Positions 45,101 through 56,405 of a stretch of DNA of 64,000 nt are shown in pieces. Numbering within the stretch: position 1 is the stretch's first letter; each line of letters opens with the position of its first letter. Under the pieces are notes generated by a model. The model saw only the letters and a list, made by a program, of their open reading frames with translations, was not told the origin of the DNA and searched no databases. Source of the stretch: Simmondsia chinensis (taxonomy: Eukaryota; Streptophyta; Magnoliopsida; Caryophyllales; Simmondsiaceae); the NCBI GenBank assembly GCA_018398585.1, contig JAGTTD010000001.1:34487938-34551937 (forward strand). The letters run 5' to 3'. The position numbers were made by a program, and so were the translations under genes.

Positions 45101-46376
45101 TCCCTATTCATGTCATCTGTAATGGGAGGCCTGACCTCCTAATGAGAAGGGAGGTGTATATCTACATCTCCATAATCAAATATTCCAAAACTCTCTTATA
45201 GATTTATTTTATATTTCCTCTCTACTATAACCCAAACACCACATGTATCCTTAATATGTATAATAGACTTGCATTTAGGTGAAGAATCAAAAATAATTGT
45301 AACCCGTAATAGGCCATTGATTATCATAGAAGGAACCCCAAAATTTCTAATTATATAGAAGTAATTTTTTGCGTTGTTTCAAAACCTGGAGCAAATCTCT
45401 TTCTATCTCTCCTCAAGGGGAGTCAGACATCATAGTGTTCTAGGCCTATCTTATTTTCTCCGGATCAGAAATTAGTTGGCTATGAATGTATTGCCGCACC
45501 CTAAACTTTCAGATTTTTAAACCGGGCTTTTATGGTCCTTAAATTTTGCACAATACAAAATAGTTACAGCTCTAAGAACCTTTGATTCCTAGTTAATGAG
45601 ACTGCTGCACTAACTTAAGGTTCTGTGGTCCAAGGCAGGTCAAACCTGAAAGGTCTCAATATTTACATTTTGGGGTGATTTATATCCAACGAAATAGAAG
45701 CGTGATCGGATACTAAAAAGGTACCCATATTCGCCATTGCCTCAGGTGGGAAGCTAACCATGCCTTATTATCTAGACATCAATCTAGTCTCTCCTGTACC
45801 ATAGAATTCATAAGATTAAGTTTCCCTACAAAAGGAAAACATAAATAAGGGATGCCAATAGAGTTAGTAGTCAAGCAATTGTTATTTAGCCTTTTGAGGT
45901 GAGAAGATTTGACTGGGACTCCTCCTTTTGTATATTCTATTGTAAAAGGTCTAATTAAATCTCCCATTATACAAAATAGAGTCGACAAGGATAAAACAAA
46001 ATTAGAATGTTCCTCCCTAAAAAGTTCCCTTCTCATCTTCCTACACCGAGGCATACACAAGAATATCTATAAGTTCCTCACTATACTCCCTATTTTGAAC
46101 ACTAACAAAAAATAATCAATTAATTATCATTATAATAATAAATTTATAAGAAAAGTTATTCCAAATAAACCAAATAGCATCCACATGATTAATAGAGGAT
46201 GAAAACTCAAAGCGATGAAAACCCAATTCATAAACCTTGATATATGAAGGTCATTCATTAACCACAGTTTCAAAGAGAAAAACATAATCCGGGTTAAGTC
46301 TATTTCTCAACCATATAACCTCCTCATATACCACTTCTTTTTTACCCTCTCTTGCATTCCAACTAATGATTCTCAT
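42167..46376 (-). pseudogene. L1 LINE ORF2: endonuclease, RT, zinc-binding domain
   Basis: Minus-strand L1-clade ORF2 starting MRIISWNAREGKK at 46376, the canonical first strand of the AP-endonuclease. Endonuclease remnants continue to about 45600 (GFHRFEFSSS, PFTIEYTKGGVPVKSSHLKR). RT follows: the active-site region reads RQDDRFLFCNASIDVC at about 44400 (usually Y-A-D-D), then GQLINCHKSALIFSKNV. The RT zinc-binding domain LKVFLSQILHSLLSTRKKLI with C..C spacing lies at about 42580-42430. A 0.76-kb tandem duplication (42525-44030) lies within. The C-terminal RNase H is at 22989-23568, beyond the Tat insertion. Multiple stops; inactive. Confidence 0.85.
42525..44030. repeat. 0.76-kb tandem duplication inside the L1 ORF2
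   Basis: Copy 1 42525-43288 and copy 2 43289-44030 share, in order, AACTATG.AGGATCTG, CAAAGGAACA.GAGTC, AGGGATAACATGCT, CATTTGTATCCAAAGATTCA, CACAAAAGGGCTCTA and CCTCATTGGAAATGATGCC. The copies differ by many substitutions and a deletion of about 25 bp in copy 2, so the duplication is old. Confidence 0.85.
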
Positions 46377-46420
46377 TTGATTACAAGTTTTTTAAACAAT
46401 AAACACCCAGTAGAACTCCT

Positions 46421-46448
46421 CCCCCCCCCCCCCCCCCCCCCCCCCCCC
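46421..46448. repeat. C28 homopolymer upstream of L1 ORF2
   Basis: Twenty-eight consecutive C between the ORF1 and ORF2 relics. Confidence 0.95.
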
Positions 46449-47225
46449 AACTTATTATTTGTTAGAACGATATCTCCTCCTGCTATAATAAAAATCCATC
46501 AAAATAAATTCATAAATAACTATCACAATGTATTTACATTATTTGAATGAGGGCAACAATTTTTAACCATAGAAATACTCATCCCATTCAAAAGATAGAG
46601 CACTAAAATTAAATCAAGTTCCCAATTATCAAAGAAGTTCCCAAGAGCATTTTTATGAAATGTCCCCTTGGACCAAACCAATGTCAACAAAAACATACGT
46701 TCCATGTCCACTAAGTAATGAGACCTGAGTCTGCAATTGGGCAAGGCATAAAGCATATCCTTCATTTTCACATCAACAATAAGCCATCTCAAGCAAAGAA
46801 ACATAATAACTCAAGACTTAACCAAGCTCTTAGGAATGATCAAGCACAAAAGAGAATATAATATACTTTACATATATTCCCACCATATAGTATACAAAAT
46901 GATGCATCAACAATCTATTGAAGCATTGCCACCCAAAAGAGATACCGATTATGCTTATCTTTTGCTAATACATGGAATAGGTGATTAACAAAATCAATTA
47001 GAAACCAAGGTGGAACTAGAGGGTGTATACCACCTAGTTCCATCCCAAGTCCCAATAAAGAAGCTTGCCTATCAACAAAAAAAAAAAAAAAAATTATTAA
47101 TAAAGAAACAAAGCACCCACAAAACAAGACCATAGTAGTAAAAGGATCCATTAATAAAAAAAGAAAAAAAAATTCCACATTCTAATAATTCAATCCTTTG
47201 AAGTTATTGCATCAAAATTAAGAGT
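46449..47225 (-). other. L1 inter-ORF region, unassigned
   Basis: Minus-strand frames of 93 and 87 codons (46804-46523, 47178-46915) are present but not recognised. An A17 run lies near 47077-47093. At about 0.8 kb this is longer than the usual short ORF1-ORF2 gap, so extra sequence may have been inserted or duplicated. Confidence 0.4.
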
Positions 47226-48619
47226 TTATCTTACTAGCTTGCAGCCCATCATAATCTTCATCAAGTCTATGTTTCCTACATCAGTTGAAGGGGGTAGAGA
47301 ACTTGCACGGAGAGGAGCTTCCCCTTTATCACTTTCAACAGAAGGTATACTATTAACAAACTCAATAGATGCTATAAAATCAATGGGAAGGGAGAACAGT
47401 TCCTCCTCTAAGATACCTACTACTTGATCAATACATTCGAAGGAAAGGGTAGGCCCATGGGGCCCTATATCCTTTAACTCCTCAAAGATTTCATCATCGT
47501 TGATGATCATAGCCAAATGAATAGGAATATTGACCTCAATGAGAGAGTCCTGATTTTCCACCGGTTCTTTCAATTGATCTTAATCCGCATCCCTTCACTT
47601 ACTTCTAAGGTAGGGTCCAAATCCTATGGGTCAGGGCTAACAAGTTTCAAAAGCACATTAAACTTATTAGACTGAGTATATTTTATCCTATGCGTCCTTC
47701 TAAGAGGTTGTTTTAGACGCCAATTTAGTTCATTTTTAAGGCTTAACAAGGACCTGAAACTCTTCAGAGTTCTCTATAGTTGACATGCCTTTAGATTTAG
47801 CTTGGAAGTATAAATCTTAAGAGAACGTTTTCACCACTAACTCAATCTTCTGATCTGAAATATAATTAGGGCACAATTCAACCATGAGATCACCCATAAC
47901 ACAAAAGGCACAAGCCTTCTGAAGACCTTCATTGGTAAGAAGAATTTCCTGGACACACCATTAGCCTCAACCAAGACCCACCCAAGGAGTGGGAGTATGA
48001 TGTCAATATTCAAACAAGCCCTCACAAATTTTACCCTAGTATGAGCATTATTATTCATCCAGTTTCAACATTTTTGTTATGTGGCCTAAAATTCCAGTTA
48101 GGGACTCTAGATTCCAGAACTCTAATGGGAGTCTAGTGACCCTGACGCCCTTATCAATATTGATAATATTAGTAGAAGAAGGATAAAAAAAGGGTTCTGT
48201 GGAAGAAAAACAGAAGTGAATCGTCGGAAAAAACCAATGCCTTCCCTAATGAAGAAGGTCCTTATCCGAAACATTAGAGCAATAAGATCCCTAATCATAC
48301 TCCAAGATCTAGACATTTTTAACTCAATAATGGACCAAGGGATAGCCTCCCCCCAAAACCTTCCCCATGAGACACAAACTGGACATAGTTTCGACTTATT
48401 CCCCAAGACTAATTTTACTTTACTACCCTTACCCAACCTAGATTTTTTTCCAAGATCCACTCCCATTGAAAACTTCAAGCAATGAATTGAAGACTCGGCT
48501 GTTGTTGATAGGTTAAGGTTTTTAATATGAGGGCCCATTTGGACTACTTCTTTAAATGAGTGAGTAATATGAGGAGGAATGTCAATAGGAGTCACTTCAT
48601 GTGTTTGCGAGTCGTCCAT
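47226..48619 (-). pseudogene. L1 LINE ORF1 (gag-like) relic
   Basis: Starts MDDSQTHEVTPIDIPPH at 48619. An RNA-binding (DUF4283-like) region follows in changing frames. Then RVKFVRACLNIDIILPLLGW lies at about 48040-47980, the conserved segment before the zinc knuckle. The knuckle itself, read in the neighbouring frame, is CAFCVMGDLMVELC, in which leucine occupies the histidine position. The C-terminal acidic part (MKEPVENQDSLIEV...) ends at 47226. At about 460 codons it is in the normal size range for plant L1 ORF1. Confidence 0.65.
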
Positions 48620-49316
48620 TTTTGAGAACAAAAGGAGAAAATTAAGCATACAAGTAAATCAAAAAAAGCATGGAGATTGAGGATTGCGGACCCTCTTTTG
48701 ATCTTATAACCAAAAATTCTTGTTCCCCAAGCCGAAGAAGTTGACTTTTTTTAGAATGTGAGAAAAATCAATACAAGCTTTTCAGTGGAACTCATCCAGC
48801 ACACTAGAAGAGGGAGAATAGGTTCACTGAACAAAGTAAATCTAGGGTTTTTCACATATCCAAACAACTAGAGCTTAGACGATCCCATGCATTTACTGAT
48901 TTTATGATTGACCTTGAGAATGTCATTGTTAAATATGGTAGACAGTAGTAAGCGAGAACTTTAAAGATTATTGGAGCATGCGTGAGAGCCAATATTTGTA
49001 GAGTAATTCAATTTCAACCACTCTTGCAGACAAATCACTCATATCCTCACTTGCAGCGACTGGCTTTTCCAATTTAGTAAAATTCGAGCTTTGATTTACA
49101 AATTTTGGGGGTGAAATGCGGCCCCAATTTGGGGATTACGTTTTTGCAAGGGCGCCTCTTTCGCCTCTTCATTCTCCTTAAGCTATTCTTTAACACATCA
49201 CATGGTTGCGTAATATATATATACACATAACATGAAGTGAATTTGAAAATTAAAAATTATAAACATATCAAAATAAAATTATATTAAAATTCGTACAACG
49301 AGAAAAGCGAAACAAA
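48620..49316 (-). other. Probable L1 5' UTR and flank
   Basis: No coding sequence. The 5' boundary of the LINE is not evident; I searched by eye for a duplication of the 22950-22976 flank and found none. Confidence 0.35.
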
Positions 49317-49321
49317 ATAAC
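49317..49321. repeat. Target-site duplication ATAAC (left) of the TRIM array
   Basis: ATAAC precedes LTR 1 and recurs at 51634-51638 directly after LTR 6. Confidence 0.8.
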
Positions 49322-49520
49322 AGTCAAATTTCATCGGGCCTTTAGGCCCAACCCACGGAGTTGGAGCACATGAAATCCACATATAAGCCCAAGTGGGGTT
49401 CCATCATAAAACCAATTGGCTATAGGTGGAGTAACCCATTAGGTTTATAATGTGATCTCTTCTCTCTCACAACTCTAATGTGGGATTCTAATTACTAGGC
49501 TCACACGTGGAGCTTCAACA
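49322..49520 (-). repeat. TRIM LTR 1 (subfamily alpha)
   Basis: 199 bp; alpha type has TTCTCTCTCACAACTCTAAT and ATTCTAATTACTAGGCTCAC on the plus strand. Its outer end has lost the terminal TG/CA (AGTCAAATTT for TGTTAAATTT). Confidence 0.85.
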
Positions 49521-49688
49521 CTCCCCCTCACAAGTGAGTCTATGATAAATACAACACTCACCTTCTCCGATCCACTTAGATCAAACCACTGGAGAGGTCC
49601 TCGGTACAACAAATTCAAATGCACCTCCCTTTACGAGGACACGGTGCAACAAACAGGACATCGAGATCATCAACCCACTCTGATACCA
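49521..49688 (-). other. TRIM internal 1 (alpha)
   Basis: 168 bp between the CTCCCCCTC end (polypurine-tract complement) and CTCTGATACCA (primer-binding-site complement). No coding. Confidence 0.85.
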
Positions 49689-49887
49689 AGTTAAATTTCA
49701 TTGGGCCTTTTTTAGGCTTGACCCATGAAGTTAGAACATATGAGATCCACATATAAGCCCAAGTGGGGTTCCATCCTAAAACCAATTGGCAATAGGTGAA
49801 GTAACCTACTAGGTTTATAAGGTGATCTCTTCTTTCTCTCAACTCCGATGTGGGAATCCACAAGACTCACATGTGGAGTCTTCAACA
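49689..49887 (-). repeat. TRIM LTR 2 (subfamily beta)
   Basis: 199 bp; beta type has TTCTTTCTCTCAACTCCGAT and CACAAGACTCACATGTGGAG on the plus strand. Confidence 0.85.
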
Positions 49888-50023
49888 TTCCTCCTTGCAT
49901 GTGAGTCTATGACAAACGTACCCCTCGCCTTCTCCGATCCAATTGGATCTAACATACTGGAGCGGCCCTTGGCGCACCAAACACAAATAAGAAATCGGGA
50001 TCATCAACCTAGCTCTGATACCA
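49888..50023 (-). other. TRIM internal 2 (beta)
   Basis: 136 bp, carries GACAAACGTACCCCTCGCC and ends in CTCTGATACCA; the polypurine complement is slightly mutated (TTCCTCCTTG). Confidence 0.85.
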
Positions 50024-50220
50024 TGTTAAAATTTCACCGGGCCTTTAGGCCCGACCCACGGAGTTGGAACTTACGAGATCCACATATAAGTCCAAGTGGG
50101 GTTCCATCCTAAAACCAATTGGCAATAGGTGAAGTAACCCACTAGGCTTATAAGGTGATCTCTTCTTTCTCTCAGCCCCGATGTGGGAGTCCACAAGACT
50201 CACAAGGGGGGTCTTCAGCA
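50024..50220 (-). repeat. TRIM LTR 3 (beta)
   Basis: 197 bp; on the minus strand it begins TGCTGAAGACCCCC, next to the poly(A) end of the captured segment. Confidence 0.85.
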
Positions 50221-50703
50221 ATTTTTTTTTTTTTTTCACAAACATACTACTAATTTGGTCACAAAAACACAACAAAATGCAAATAACAAAAATACCTCTA
50301 AACCGGCCATAAAACACCTCTTAGAAGCCAAATTAGTACAAAATAGGCGCAACCAGTGACACAAAAAGCTGCATGGTATAGTTTGGTTGAAGAGGTTTGT
50401 TGTGATGTCTTCTGCGTTCCATAACTTCTTTCTTATTATAAGATGTCCCTTTCAGGTCACTACTACATTTCATTTCTTCCGACTCGATCATTTGTGCTTC
50501 TAGTAATCTAGTTGCTTCAAGAACTCGTCAATTACTTGTCTTGCATCATCTTTTGCGAGTTCTTTTAGCAATTGCATCCTCACATTTCAAATCATTACCC
50601 TTCTTTCCAAGGAAAACATCAGTGGGGATGGATTCAGACCTTAATGGTGACTTAAGCAATGCTATACCCTCATCAACTCCGACTTCCAAAACTTTAGATA
50701 CCA
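50221..50703 (-). pseudogene. Captured, poly(A)-tailed transcript fragment inside a TRIM
   Basis: Between LTR 4 with its primer-binding-site remnant (CTTTAGATACCA, 50692-50703) and LTR 3 there is no TRIM internal. Instead the minus strand reads a coding-like stretch, SKVLEVGVDEGIALLKSP...PTDVFLGKKGNDLKCEDAI, then further fragments in shifted frames (EATRLLEAQMIESEEMKCSS, TSYNKKEVMERRRHH). About 120 bp of T-rich 3'-UTR-like sequence and a 16-base poly(A) (50237-50222) follow, joined through one T to the LTR. No introns and no polypurine tract are visible. I do not recognise the parent gene. Best explained as cellular mRNA co-reverse-transcribed with TRIM RNA. Confidence 0.6.
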
Positions 50704-50939
50704 TGTTAAATTTCACCATGTTAAATTTCAAATGTTAAATTTGAAATTTCACTGAGCCCTTTTAGGCCTAACCCATAGAGTTGGAACACATGAAATCTAC
50801 ATATAAGCCCAAGGGGGTTCCATCCTAAAACCAATTGGCTATTGGTGGAGTAACCCATTAGGTTTATAACGTGATCTCTTCTCTCTCACAACTCTAATGT
50901 GGGATTCTAATTACTAGGCTCACACGTGGAGTTTCAACA
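50704..50939 (-). repeat. TRIM LTR 4 (alpha) with triplicated end
   Basis: 236 bp, longer than the others because the terminal TGTTAAATTTCA is present three times (50704, 50719, 50733). Confidence 0.8.
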
Positions 50940-51107
50940 CTTCCCCTCACATGTGAGTCTACGATAAACGCAACACTCACCTTCTCCTATCCACATGGAT
51001 CAAACCACTGGAGAGGTCCTCGGGGCAACAAATTCAAATGCACCCCTCTTTACGAGGACACGGTGCAACAAACATGACATCGGGATCATCAACCCACTCT
51101 GATACCC
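50940..51107 (-). other. TRIM internal 4 (alpha)
   Basis: 168 bp, close to internal 1 (shared GGACACGGTGCAACAAACA). Confidence 0.85.
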
Positions 51108-51306
51108 AGTTAAATTTCACTGGGCTTTTTTTAGGCCTGACCCATGAAGTTAGAACATATGAGATCCACATATAAGCCAAAGTGGGGTTCCATCCTAAAA
51201 CCAATTGGTAATAGGTTAAGTAACCCACGAGGCTTATAAGATGATTTCTTCTTTCTCTCAACTCCGATTTGGGAGTCCACAAGACTCACATGTAGAGTCT
51301 TCAACA
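51108..51306 (-). repeat. TRIM LTR 5 (beta)
   Basis: 199 bp, same type as LTR 2; begins AGTTAAATTTCAC on the plus strand, the same TG to AG change as LTR 2. Confidence 0.85.
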
Positions 51307-51434
51307 CTCCCCCTCGCATGTGAGTCTGTGACAAACGTACCCCTCGCCTTCTCCGATCCAATTGGATCCAACATACTCCTTGGCGCACCAAACACAAATA
51401 AGAAATCGGGATCATCAACCAGGCTCTGATACCA
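51307..51434 (-). other. TRIM internal 5 (beta)
   Basis: 128 bp, like internal 2 with an 11-bp deletion after ACATACT; intact CTCCCCCTC and CTCTGATACCA ends. Confidence 0.85.
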
Positions 51435-51633
51435 TGTTAAATTTCATTGGGCCTTTAGGCCCAACTCACGGAGTTGGAACACATGAATACCACGTATAAG
51501 CCCAAGTGGGGTTCCATCCTAAAACCAATTGGCTATAGGTGGAGTAACCCATTAGGTTTATAACGTGATCTCTTCTCTCTCACGACTCCAATGTGGGATT
51601 CTAATTACTAGCTTCACACGTGGAGTTTCAACA
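51435..51633 (-). repeat. TRIM LTR 6 (alpha)
   Basis: 199 bp, TGTTAAATTTCATTGG to GAGTTTCAACA, followed by ATAAC. As the element is minus-oriented this is its outer 5' LTR. Confidence 0.85.
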
Positions 51634-51638
51634 ATAAC

Positions 51639-52346
51639 TAATCCAATTGTTCCCTACAAGTCTTCATATTTTGAAAATGATGCATAATAGCGTCATTTGT
51701 GATACTCTCAAATGCATCATTCCCAATAAAAGTAAGTACACAATCATCTATAAATTGATCACTCATTCAATTAGCACATCTGACTTAATGAACCTCTTTG
51801 CAGAAAAAGCCCTCGCCACAATTGTAGTGGCAATCAGAAGAATCAAACCGAATCTCAGAAGGAAATAAACATCAAAATACGTCGTATGCTTTTTTGTTTC
51901 AACTGTCTTCCTAGAAAAATAGAAGAGACGAGGGAAAGAGGAGAGAGAGAGTATTAATTTTAAAAAATTAGGGTTTAATTTTTAATCGATGAGTGAAGGG
52001 GCGATTGTAGAGAGAGAAGAGGTTGGAGAGGAGAGAAAGAGAGTATTAATTATAAAAAAAACTATGTTTCAATTTTTATATTAATGGTTAATATTTATTA
52101 AAGTAAAAAATCGCTCAAAAATCTATAAATTTTGGTAATACCAAAATTCGAACCACAGGCATCAATAAGGCGGGTGCAGAGCCTTTAGCACTAGTCCAGC
52201 TATTTATTTATTCTACGTGGTCACTTACAATGTTATGTATATTTTATCTATATTTTTCATTTCAACCTATATATACTTTTAAAGGCTGGGTGATAAAGCT
52301 GCAGTATCCGTGCACCCGGATATGGTGAGCGTGCATCTGTCACTTC
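51639..52346. other. AT-rich DNA, no gene recognised
   Basis: Nothing recognised apart from short AG-rich repeats (GAGAGAGAGTATTAATT twice near 51940 and 52025). Confidence 0.4.
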
Positions 52347-52366
52347 ATATATATATATATATATAA
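52347..52366. repeat. (AT)n microsatellite
   Basis: Ten AT dinucleotides. Confidence 0.9.
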
Positions 52367-52479
52367 GGCATGGCAATTATGAGAGGGTGAATTATAGGTC
52401 ACACATTTTGTTAAAATGGGGGAAGGGCTGATGTTAGGCAGAAGAAAGCTAATATCAGCAGCCAAATGAGTGGTCCATA

Positions 52480-52725
52480 ATATTCCCTCTCACTCTCACC
52501 CTCACCCTCACATAAGAGTACATAAGGTTATGTTTATTTGATGATAGCAAGTAGCAACCCTCAAAATTAATTAAGAGCAAAGTAGATGAGGTCTACATTC
52601 TACGGGTTGTGTCTTATGAATGTAAGAAGGCATGGGTGTGGGAAAAGGTTGCCCATTCCTACGTTTTTGTTGTTCAGCATGGGGGATTGGGAATAAAATA
52701 AGGGTGAGAGTGAAAATAAAAAAGC
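52480..52725. repeat. Imperfect inverted repeat, possible MITE remnant
   Basis: CTCTCACTCTCACCCT near 52490 faces AGGGTGAGAGTGA near 52702, about 200 bp apart. No target duplication could be assigned. Confidence 0.35.
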
Positions 52726-52833
52726 ATTTTCATTTTCACATTTCCATAACTAGGGGGCCTCAATTTGGAAAACATTCCCATGAAATGACTAAATTGGTGT
52801 GACCAAATTTTTTTTTTCTATTTTAATAAAATT

Positions 52834-53060
52834 GATGATGATGATGATGATCATAATAATAATAATAATAATTATAATAATAATACTATTATTATTATTA
52901 TTATTATTGCTGTTGTTGTTGTTGTTGTTATTGTTGTTGTTATTATTATTTTATTATTTTGTTATTGTTCTTATTATTATCATTGTTATTAGTGTTATTA
53001 TTGTAATTCTTCTTCTTTTTCTTCTTCTTCTTCTTGTTATTGCTTTTTTTTTTTTGGTTG
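52834..53060. repeat. Compound trinucleotide microsatellite
   Basis: (GAT)n passes into (AAT)n, (ATT)n, (GTT)n, interrupted (ATT/GTT)n and (CTT)n, ending in a T10 run. The hydrophobic 103-codon frame across it is an artefact. Confidence 0.95.
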
Positions 53061-53186
53061 TTGTTATATTAATATCTATAGGGAGTGTTTATAAATGCAC
53101 CGCCTTGTAAAAAGTAGGAAAGAGCGAAGCAGATATAAGCAGGCAGGTAGAGGTAGGAGGGTATGGGTGGGAGTGTAGGAGTCGGC

Positions 53187-53301
53187 GTGTAATGCATGCC
53201 CGCAACAAACACGGCGTCTAACATATACCCGCAACCACTGCCGCGTGTAGTGCATGCCCGCAAACAACATGGCATGTAACGCATATGCTCGCAACCAACA
53301 C
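53187..53301. repeat. 29-bp tandem repeat, four units
   Basis: Units at 53187, 53216, 53245 and 53274 share GT.TAA.GCATGCCCGCAAC and end in a CGGC/TGGC step. GC-rich relative to the surroundings. Confidence 0.85.
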
Positions 53302-54400
53302 AACAATAACCGCTTATCCAACTTTAATCCCCCTCTCTAACACTCTGAAGCACATACACCCCTACACTGGCCCTCTCCTTTAATATTTGAACAGAAAGAA
53401 GTGTCTATCTTTATCCCCTAAAGGATAATAATTCCACTAGAAGACAAGGAAGCCTCTCCTATAAAAGGACGACCAAGCTAAGACAAAGAAGGGAGGAGAA
53501 ATAAAGAGGAAAAAAGGGAGATCGGGGGATTTCCCATTACAACAACCACCTAAGTACAACAAACCGGAGGTATTGTGGTAAACTATTTTATTATGCCCAC
53601 TTCCACGATTGCAAATCAATCATGATAATAGCCATTCCCATTTTATTTACATTTCCATTTCGTACATACACCAAAGAGAGGGGTGGGATTGATTCGATCG
53701 TTCACGCTCTTCAAAACTCATCCAATTCCCTCACTCTCACTCCCACAAATTCATTCCCAACTACCAAACAACCACTTAGGTGCATGTCAAGAATTAAGTG
53801 GCTGCGTAAAAAAAAAATTGTGACAAAGAGCCTCATCAAAAAGATATAGAAAAACATGAATTGAGTGTGGCATTAAGATCGTCTTAGATCATAGAGTAAT
53901 TTAGAGTGCGCTTTTCAGGCTTTTTGGAGTGAATTGATAAGGAGAAATAACTATTCTCGGCCATACAAAGGTAATCTTTGTTTTGCTCTAAATACTTGCA
54001 GGTTTTATGTCAGGGCAAACAACTTGAAACGTAATCCTTGTAATTGCAATATTTCAACAGTGAATTTTGTTCTACGTTTGTCCAAGTGTTTCTCCCTCTA
54101 CCCTTGTGAGTTTTCCATATTGCATCTGGTGTTCATTTATTTTCCCTCATTTTATTTCATTGATATTTCATAATCCTAGTATCGGTTGTGACTCTATCAC
54201 CTCTATTGACTTGAGTGGTCGATCATGAACATAGTTTAGTATTCTAGACCACAATACTTGGATACAAAAAAATTGCCCTAGAAGATATTGCTTCTCAAAC
54301 CACCCATCACCTTTACTTTCATGACAAGCAAGGCACGCATACCTTACCACAACAAGAAGTCCCTAGTCACTGACTACTTTCTCCCTACCAACTAGTGGTT
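53302..54400. other. Unassigned; LTR-like TATA segment
   Basis: TATAAAAGGACG at about 53460 followed by an A/G-rich stretch resembles the promoter of a gypsy LTR, perhaps belonging to the minus-strand gag relic, but the orientation is opposite. No boundaries found. Confidence 0.3.
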
Positions 54401-54804
54401 CCTTTCTTCCTTACTTTATATTGGTCAACATGCCATCACAGTCTTTCTTGCCCTTAAAATAGAGTGCCTTTCATGGCTTATCTCCTTTACGACATTCAAC
54501 AACTAGGCATCTAGTCTTATCCCACCTAAAGCATCACGTCTTCGTAATATACCAATGATACTAGGTTTTTAAGTTGTTGGTTCTCACACAAGTTGGCTTG
54601 CTACAGCATTCCTTTATATCAATATTGCATGAAGGTCTTGTCCGATTGGCTTCTTGGTCACTTAACTAATCACACGAAGAACTATTCTTCTAAGGACTCC
54701 TTTTTTACCTCTCAACTGGTAGGGCTCTTAGGTAAGCTTATGAAATGGAAAATATGTCAATTATGTTCAACACCTCCTGTAATAACATGCACAATTTCTC
54801 TCTC

Positions 54805-55660
<856 letters not shown>

Positions 55661-56405
55661 TTTGATACCAAAAAGAATGCAATTGCCTGATTGGAATTTC
55701 AATGAAGGGGAGGGGTTTGATGGACTTCTTTTCATTAAAGTTGCTAATACAAGATTGAATAAATGGGAAAATAGTCAACCACTTAAGGCTCTTAATGGGA
55801 ATGGAAGAGGGAAATAAAATATTTCCTCCACAAAGGGGAAAAAACAACCAAAATAATGAGCTACAAGCCTATTTATAGGATACTCCACTAGCTATTCGAT
55901 ATTCTTACCCCTTCACAGCTTTCAACTAAATTTAAAAATATGAAGAGACACAACCCAATTCTTTGTAAGAGTCTGTCTTATAGAAGAAAACAAGGAAAAT
56001 ATTGCAAATGAAGATAATTCAACGCATGTTCAATATGAGTTCTAGAAGGTGTAGTCTCCTATTGACCTCTATCTTGGTACTTGCCAACTCCCTTAGGCAC
56101 CAAGTCACTGGGCAAGCAAATCCTTGAAGTGATATCTATATTAAAAGTTATGCCATTAATTGGAGCACCTAGCCTTACCGAACCAAAGGCACTATTAAAT
56201 AGTAGCAAGGCCGAGACGATAAATAATAAGTTCTTATTTGAAGCATATATATGTGAGTAAGTCATGTAATAGATGTATAGGGGAGTTATTTACACCCACA
56301 ATCACACATGAATGATGTTCAAAAAGCACCAAAATGTCCATTAAAATTTGTGGTCTGTGATGGACTATACCACCAACTTTTACAAATTGTTTGCAGCAAA
56401 TGACT
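55661..56405. other. Unassigned sequence
   Basis: Possibly leader or LTR of the minus-strand gypsy element (TATTTATAGG near 55870), but no boundary or primer-binding site found. Confidence 0.3.

Larger units (their letters stand above)
49322..51633 (-). mobile_element. TRIM array: six LTRs, four short internals, one cDNA insert
   Basis: 2,312 bp made of ~199-bp LTRs alternating with internals. On the minus strand each LTR runs TGTTGAA(G/A)... to ...AATTTAACA. It is followed by a tRNA-iMet-type primer-binding site TGGTATCAGAG, a 128-168-bp non-coding internal and a polypurine tract ending GAGGGGGAG next to the following LTR. These are the defining parts of terminal-repeat retrotransposons in miniature (TRIMs). 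Two LTR/internal subfamilies alternate. The whole chain is flanked by a single 5-bp duplication, so it behaves as one insertion. Confidence 0.88.

Noticed and set aside
22930..49300. Target-site duplication of the L1 LINE
   Set aside because: I compared the flank of the poly(A) tail with 48640-49320 by eye and found no convincing match, so the 5' boundary is left open.
49322..51633. Interpretation of the 49.3-51.6 kb repeats as a satellite
   Set aside because: Each unit contains a primer-binding site, a polypurine tract and LTR boundaries in order, so retrotransposon structure explains them better.
52799..53110. Hydrophobic 103-codon ORF
   Set aside because: It is the translation of a trinucleotide microsatellite; low complexity explains the open frame.
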